Shown piece by piece: positions 58,378 through 64,000 of a DNA stretch of 64,000 bases. Location: assembly GCA_014529385.2 (NCBI GenBank), contig CM043957.1, positions 85,255,881 to 85,319,880 on the forward strand, given 5' to 3'. Both the position numbers and the translations under genes were made by a program. The notes below the pieces were generated by a model that had not been told where the DNA came from, did no database searches, and was given only the letters and a program-made list of their open reading frames with translations. The number at the start of each line of letters is the position of its first letter. Within the stretch, counting starts at the first letter, position 1. The DNA is from Adiantum capillus-veneris (Eukaryota > Streptophyta > Polypodiopsida > Polypodiales > Pteridaceae).

Positions 58378-61112
58378 TTAACCTGTTTCCTGTAGAATTT
58401 CTAGAATGGCCTCAGCACTTACATCCAATGGTTCTTCAATTTCTTCTTCCTCTAAATCCTTGGCATTGACTTTCTCTGTGTTATCCACACCTACCCACCT
58501 TCTAAGATCAAGGTCTTCTTCCACTATGGATTGGCAAAGAGATTCCAATTGCGTCATTTGATCACTACTACATGCAACTGATATCACCTTTCTTTGTTGT
58601 TGTAGTGCCTCTTTAGTCACATAGCCTAATGAGAAGATGTCTATTACTTGATCATCTTCTTTGAGACAGACGCATTTGATTGCACGACGTACAAAAAAGG
58701 ATTTGGCCGTGGTCAAAGCATCATACTCGTCGTCGTTGATGCAGAGAGTACGCATTGGCTCCAACAGTGACTCTTTAACACTAGAGTAGTTGGTGTACTA
58801 CTCTCCTTGACTGAAAAATGCCCAAACCCCAAAAATTACTTCACGAAGAGCACATGTTTGGATGGTCTCTGATCCCATTAAGGAGCTCAAAGGTAGAGCG
58901 TGCATTTCATACCATTTAGCTTTTTCAGAAATTTCCTTCTCTAGGGAAGCAACATGCTAATACTTGACTAAGCCGGCAATTAAAAACTCTGATGGTTGAT
59001 GTGATACCCCACAAACTCCATCAATTACTTTACCAAATTGGGTAGCACTCCAACCACTAGATGTAAGACTTATGTGTGTTGTATCTATGATGCAAACACC
59101 AACACGAATTTTATAGCTATTCTCACTGCAGAGAAACTCAATGCCTTCCAAATTCTTTCCAACACACTTGATTGTCCATGGTAAAATGAATTGAAAACTA
59201 GAAGTGCCATTCTTTTGTGCAATGATCCACTGCACATATCTTCCTAGTGATCTCAGGAATTGGCTCTTTCTCCTTTCCTTTTTGTAGTAGGAGATTTAGC
59301 CATTGCGTACAACTCGTGAAGAGAGATTTGTAAATCTCATCTATAATGTTATAATGAGACTTACATTTATCCCATGAAGCAACTGCTATTGTTGATGGAT
59401 CTATCTCTTTAAATGCCATCAACATTTGAGGCTCAAAAACCCTGTTCTACTTTAAGTTCGTTGCACGTGCAGTGAGGTCGAGCATGCCCGCTTGATGTGG
59501 TTGCTTCACTGAGCAGATCTTCTCATCTGTCAACTCCTGTTGTAGTAGCTTGACATCATTATCTTCTAAACCATTTAGGCATCTAAAGGTTGTTATGCTT
59601 GGTTGTCGCCCACGAGCAGTTGATGTGTGATGCTTCTCCAAGATGTTTATCCACTGATCATAGATTTCATCATCGTACATGACCATGTGTGCTTCTTTGT
59701 TTGCAAATGATTTATGGTTGAACACGATGTTTGCCACATTTACAAAGGCCTTCAAAATAAAGAAAAGAAAATTACTTTATTTTAAGACATATTTGTAACA
59801 AAAACAAGCATAGGGAAGTGGAACTTACATCCCAAGGTGCTTGATTCGGATGACCGATAGGAACACCTGCCTTGGGTTTTGTTGGTTTAGAATATGCAAG
59901 CCATTGACTACGGCCATGCTTCAAGACCTCCACATAAGACTGGTGTTTCATTGCTGTTATTCTCTCCATGTTCTCCATTTTGGAAATTTGAACAGCAACC
60001 TCTTTCGGAGCATCTACCACTATCCTTGCAGTTCTAAACTTGTAGAACTCTTTTCTCAAAGCATACTTAGTGCTGTTGTTACACAAAAAATCTCTAGCCG
60101 CTATGATGGAATGCTGACCAGCTAGAATCCAATAGTGGTATGTTGATAGCTTGTCTCTATGCACTTCAGTTGTTTGTAATGACATTTTTGTAATTGGGTT
60201 ATACGGCATCAGGTCTGCTGCACTGGAGACTGGCTTAGAGTGCCCTGCAAATTGCTTCAAGAGATATTTCACATACACATCTGACAATGGTCTGCATTTA
60301 TAGCCATCTGGTGCAAGGTTGCATTGCTCAACTGGGATCAATTGGGTAAATTGTACACCAAATTTAAAATAGTGTGAAATTCCAACGTATCCATCTAGCC
60401 CACTCTTAGAAGTTTTTGCAACTTCTTTATCAAGATCTTTTTCTTTGGGCTGTATAATAGAGTCCAACACAGCTAAGGATGATGAGTCCACAACCACTGC
60501 CACTGAGGGGGTTCCAACTGTTAGGATTGCAAGTCCACTAGAATATCCTGCTTCTTGAGTCTGTAAGGGTATAACTGAAAGATTTTCTTCGGCCACATTT
60601 CCACTATTTTCTCCAAGTGAGGGAGTCTGACTCTCCTTGAGCGTCTTAGATTGATTTGCTTTACCTGTGTCTTCATTCTTTCGCTTCTTATTCTTCTTTG
60701 TGCTACTCAATTTACCTAAATATTGATTGACTTTCTTAAAGCCCTCAATATATAAGTCTAGCCAGTTCTCATTTGGAGTGTCGTCTTGAAGCTCCACCCA
60801 CCCTGCTTTTGTCATTGTCACTCCTTCATAATCAACCTTCACCAATTTTTGAGCAAAGGCCACAGGCTCCAACAAGTAGGAGTCACCATTGAGTAGTTTT
60901 ACTCCAAGGCATGGATACATTTCAAGATCTGAACAATCTTTCTTTATCTCCTTGACAATACCACAGTCCTTGAAGGGCAATTGCTCTTTATCTTGAAAGA
61001 ACAAGTGGACTTTTTCATCACTTCCACCATTTGGTAAGTGAAAATCTAGATACCAAGAACTTGGTGTTGAGCCAGTTGCATCAACTGACTTTGACTTTCT
61101 CTTCTAAGACAT
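58378..61112 (-). pseudogene. Two-exon gene with possible ParB/Srx-like domain, four in-frame TAG codons
   Basis: Exon 1 runs 61112-59829 and exon 2 59749-58378, joined at phase 0. The ATG at 61112 is followed at codon 3 by TAG (61104). Exon 1 encodes over 400 residues: a charged N-terminal part, a Lys-rich linker (KKNKKRKNE), then PLSDVYVKYLLKQF, YHYWILAGQHSIIAARDFL and VAVQISKMEN. Their order and spacing recall the ParB/sulfiredoxin fold (helix, G-x-H-S-x-x-A turn, then a terminal EN motif); this is an inference from pattern only. Exon 2 has TAG at 59447, 58957 and 58798 and a frameshift at about 59240. It ends in an acidic tail. Its function is unknown; nucleotide binding or nuclease activity would be conceivable. 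Confidence 0.55.
59750..59828 (-). other. Intron of the ParB-like gene
   Basis: 79 bases with 5' site gtaagt and 3' end ttttcttttctttattttgaag on the minus strand. Both boundaries keep the frame (GAT then GCC). A typical short plant intron; its presence argues that the gene is not a retrocopy. Confidence 0.8.
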
Positions 61113-61164
61113 TTTCTATAAAAAGAATGATATATATTTAAACAAGATGGATATTATTACATCC

Positions 61165-61350
61165 ATATGGACCTAGGTCCATAGAGTCCCCTCTATGTTA
61201 AACCATGTGGTCCTAGGTCCAAAGGGTGCCAACAAAATGGTTCTACAAGTGTACCTAAGCCACTCTATGGTAGTGTGATCACATGTTCTCTTATGACATT
61301 AGAGGACCCTCAAAGTAGTATCCCTTGAATGGCCTAAATACCCCTTTAGA
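61165..61350. repeat. Decayed satellite palindromes upstream of the ParB-like gene
   Basis: Phrases such as catatggacctaggtccataga (about 61162-61184) and catgtggtcctaggtccaaagg (about 61204-61225) are palindromes of the same kind with altered arms. Confidence 0.7.
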
Positions 61351-61474
61351 GCCTCTACACCAACACCATATACCTAGCGACTAGTGCCACCCCTGAATGA
61401 GTGTTATGAATGAAAGAATACTAAAGAAAAATATAATATTGTGGAGGGTTAATATATGTGTACACCACATTGCC

Positions 61475-61528
<54 letters not shown>

Positions 61529-61867
61529 TGGAGGGTGAAATAGAGTGCACATAGTCATGAGAAGATGACAACAAAGAATCTTTAAATTCCCATCCAAATG
61601 GAATAGGAAACCATGTATTAATGCAATGAGAAAATCTGGGTATACCATAACATCAAAAATTTTATGACAAAACAACTAGCAGAGCATCGGACCCTATGTA
61701 GGTATCGATCGGTCCACCCATCCACTTCCACTCTACTATAGACAAAGAGAATTTCACTTCACTGGGAGCGAGCTAGAACACCTCCAACCTACCTAAGTGA
61801 GACATAGGCTGAGGCCGCTTCGTCTCCCTCCATGAACCCGAGCTCTGAAAGGATTCCAAATACCAGC
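61351..61867. other. Non-coding stretch with microsatellite
   Basis: No gene is supported. A (GA)n tract of about 24 units lies at 61478-61526. Confidence 0.7.
61478..61526. repeat. (GA)n microsatellite
   Basis: About 24 GA units. Confidence 0.98.
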
Positions 61868-64000
61868 AGGTGGTAGGGTGGTCTGAAGGCCATAGGGTCC
61901 CCTACATGCTAGTAAGAACCTCTCTATGCTCTACATTGGCATCCTATGGCCCCAAGACCACAAGGTGGCCTCAATGTTTTAAAGAAACTCTTCATGAGGG
62001 TATTCTGGTAACCTATGGCCCCAAGGCCATATGGTGCTCTCCATGAAAGTAAAAACCACTATTTGCTCTATATTGAGGAGACCTTGTGGGATGAAGTCCA
62101 TAGGGTCCCCTCTATGCTAATAAGAACCTCTGTTTACTCTATAATGGCACCCTGTGGCCTAAAGGCCATAGGGTTCCTTCTATGCTACTAAGAATCTCTT
62201 TGTGCTCTATGCTCTATCGTCTATGCTCTATGATCTATATTGACTTCCTATGGCCCCAAGACCACAAGGTGCCCTCATTGTTTCCAAAAAACCCTCATTG
62301 TTTTGCTATGGCCCTAGGGCCATAGCTCTATATGCCGGTATAAAGCACCATTTTCTCTATATTAGCTCCCTAAGTCCTGAAGGCCATAGGGTTGTCCTCA
62401 AGGGCCCCAAGGGTGCTCTGTATGCCAATGAAAAATACTATTTGCTCTATATTGAGAAGACCTTGTGGGCTAAGGCCATAGGAACCCTTCTATGATGGAT
62501 TTTTGACAACCAATCACCCTAGGTCCATAGGATGTTCTATATGCTAGTAAAAACACTAGTTGCTCTATATTGGCACCATGTGACTTGAAAGCCATATGGT
62601 CCCATCTATTCTAGTAAGAGCCTCTCCATGCTCTATATTGGCACCCTTTGGCGTGAAGGCCATAGGGTCCGATCTTTGCTAGTAAGAACCGATATATGCT
62701 CTATATTGGCACCCTATGGCCTGAAGGCCATAGGGTCCCCTGTATGCTAGTAAGAACCTCTGTATGCTCTACACATCCGATGACCCCAAGGCCACAAGTT
62801 GCCCTCTATGTTTTGAAGAAACCCTTCATGAGGGTTTTTTAGCAACCTATGGACCCAGGGCCATAGGGTGCTCTCTATGCCATTGAAAAACCCTCATTGT
62901 TTTGGTACCCTATGGGCCCAGGTATAAAGCACTATTTGGTCTCTCTATGCTTGTAAGAACTGATCTTTGTTCTATATTGGCAGCCTTTGGCCTGAAGGCC
63001 ATAGGGTCCGCTCTGTGCTAGTAAGAACCAATCTATTCTCTATATTGGCACCCTAATTCAGGCCATAGGGTCCCCTGTATGTTAGTAAGAACCTCTCTAT
63101 GCTCTACACATACTATGATCCCAAGGGCACAAGGTGCCCTCTATGTTTTGAAGAAACCCTTCATGAGGGTTTTTTGGCAACCTATGGACCCAGGGCCATA
63201 GGGTGCTCTCTATGCTAGTAAAAACACTCTTTGCTCTATATTGAGGAGACTTTGTGGGCTGAAGACCATAGGGTCCCCTCTATGCTAGTGAGAACCTCTG
63301 TTTTCTCTACGTTGACACCCTTTGGCCTGAAGGCCATAGGGTTCCCTGTATGCTAGTAAGAAGCTCTCTATGCTCTATGCTCTATATTGACATCCTATGG
63401 CCCCAAGGCCACAAGGTGCCCTCATTGTTTTGGCACCCTATGGCCACATGTATAAAGCACTATTTGGTCTCTCTATGTTAGTAAGAACTGATCTATGCTC
63501 TATATTGGCACCCTATGGCCTGAAGGCCATATGATCCCCTGTATGCTAGTAAGTAACTCTCTATGTTCTACACATCCTATGACCCCAAGGCCAAAAGTTG
63601 CCCTCTATGTTTTGAAGAAACCCTTCATGAGGGTTTTTTGGCAACCTATGGACCCAGTGCCATAGGATTCTCTCTATGCCATTGAAGAGACCTTGTGGGA
63701 TGAAGGCCATAGGGTCCCCTCTATGCTAGTAAGAACCTCTGTTTTCTCTACGTTGACACCCTATGGCCTTCAGGCCATAGGGTTCCCTCAATGATAGTAA
63801 GAAGCTCTCTATGATCTATGCTCTATGCTCTATGCTCTATATTGACATCCTATGGCCCCAAGGCCACAAGGTGCCCTCATTGTTTTGGCACATTATGGCC
63901 CCAGGTATAAATCACTATTTGGTCTCTCTATGCTAGTAAGAACCGATCTATGCTCTATATTAGGACCCTATGGCCCGAAGGCCATAGGGTCCCTTGTATG
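61868..64000. repeat. Palindromic satellite array 3, runs off the window
   Basis: The same unit design as array 1 but with clearer higher-order structure. Blocks containing gaagaaacccttcatgaggg recur at about 61985, 62815, 63150 and 63615. Perfect cores such as ccctatggcctgaaggccataggg-type lie at about 62703 and 63970. The array continues past 64000. Confidence 0.95.

Overview
This window looks like nuclear DNA of a land plant with a large, repeat-packed genome. The evidence is degenerate Ty3/gypsy LTR retrotransposons of plant type, one of them a Tat-lineage element with two RNase H domains, a plant-style GT-AG intron, very long CT/GA and TG microsatellites, and minisatellites. I cannot name the species; a fern or another non-flowering plant with a big genome would fit, but nothing here proves it. 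No rRNA, tRNA or CRISPR array was found, and no gene is clearly intact.

Layout. 1-7.56 kb: the 3' end of one retroelement (open frame, polypurine tract, probable LTR) runs into a second internal region, element A (+). A has a leader with palindromic repeats, a long coiled-coil ORF where gag and protease would be expected, then reverse transcriptase. At about 7.56 kb A meets, head-on, element B (-, to about 15.1 kb), which has gag, protease and the pre-RT linker, a palindrome-bearing leader, a tRNA-Asp-like PBS and an LTR. 15.1-19.3 kb: repeat pairs resembling a non-autonomous LTR element. 19.3-27.5 kb: mostly non-coding DNA with microsatellites and one endonuclease-like fragment. 27.5-35.3 kb: element D (-), a nearly complete Tat-type Ty3/gypsy element with both LTRs, PBS and PPT, broken only by a few stops and one frameshift. 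36.97-38.28 kb: a TIR element with CACTA-like ends. 38.5-39.4 kb: an unrecognised Pro/Ser/Thr-rich gene. About 39.7-49.4 kb: element C (+), the same family as B, heavily frameshifted and cut off in integrase. 50.1-52.7 kb: two tandem FCP1/NIF-like phosphatase genes, both damaged. 53.0-56.1, 57.4-58.0 and 61.9-64.0 kb: a satellite of about 70 bp built round a palindrome. 58.4-61.1 kb: a two-exon gene with a possible ParB/Srx-like domain, flanked on both sides by that satellite.

Strongest signals. (1) Leaders of three related retroelements (A, B, C) carry about four perfect or near-perfect palindromes of 22-26 bp. They are spaced about 280 bp apart in A and C (less regularly in B) and centred on CGCG. 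The arm sequence differs between elements, and A and B differ by a symmetric, compensating change. (2) The right-hand satellite is also organised round a palindrome, with arm variants in both orientations. (3) In-frame stops are strikingly often TAG in several unrelated ORFs, whereas the apparent terminators of the host-like genes are TAA or TGA. (4) Element C has two consecutive integrase N-terminal-like modules.
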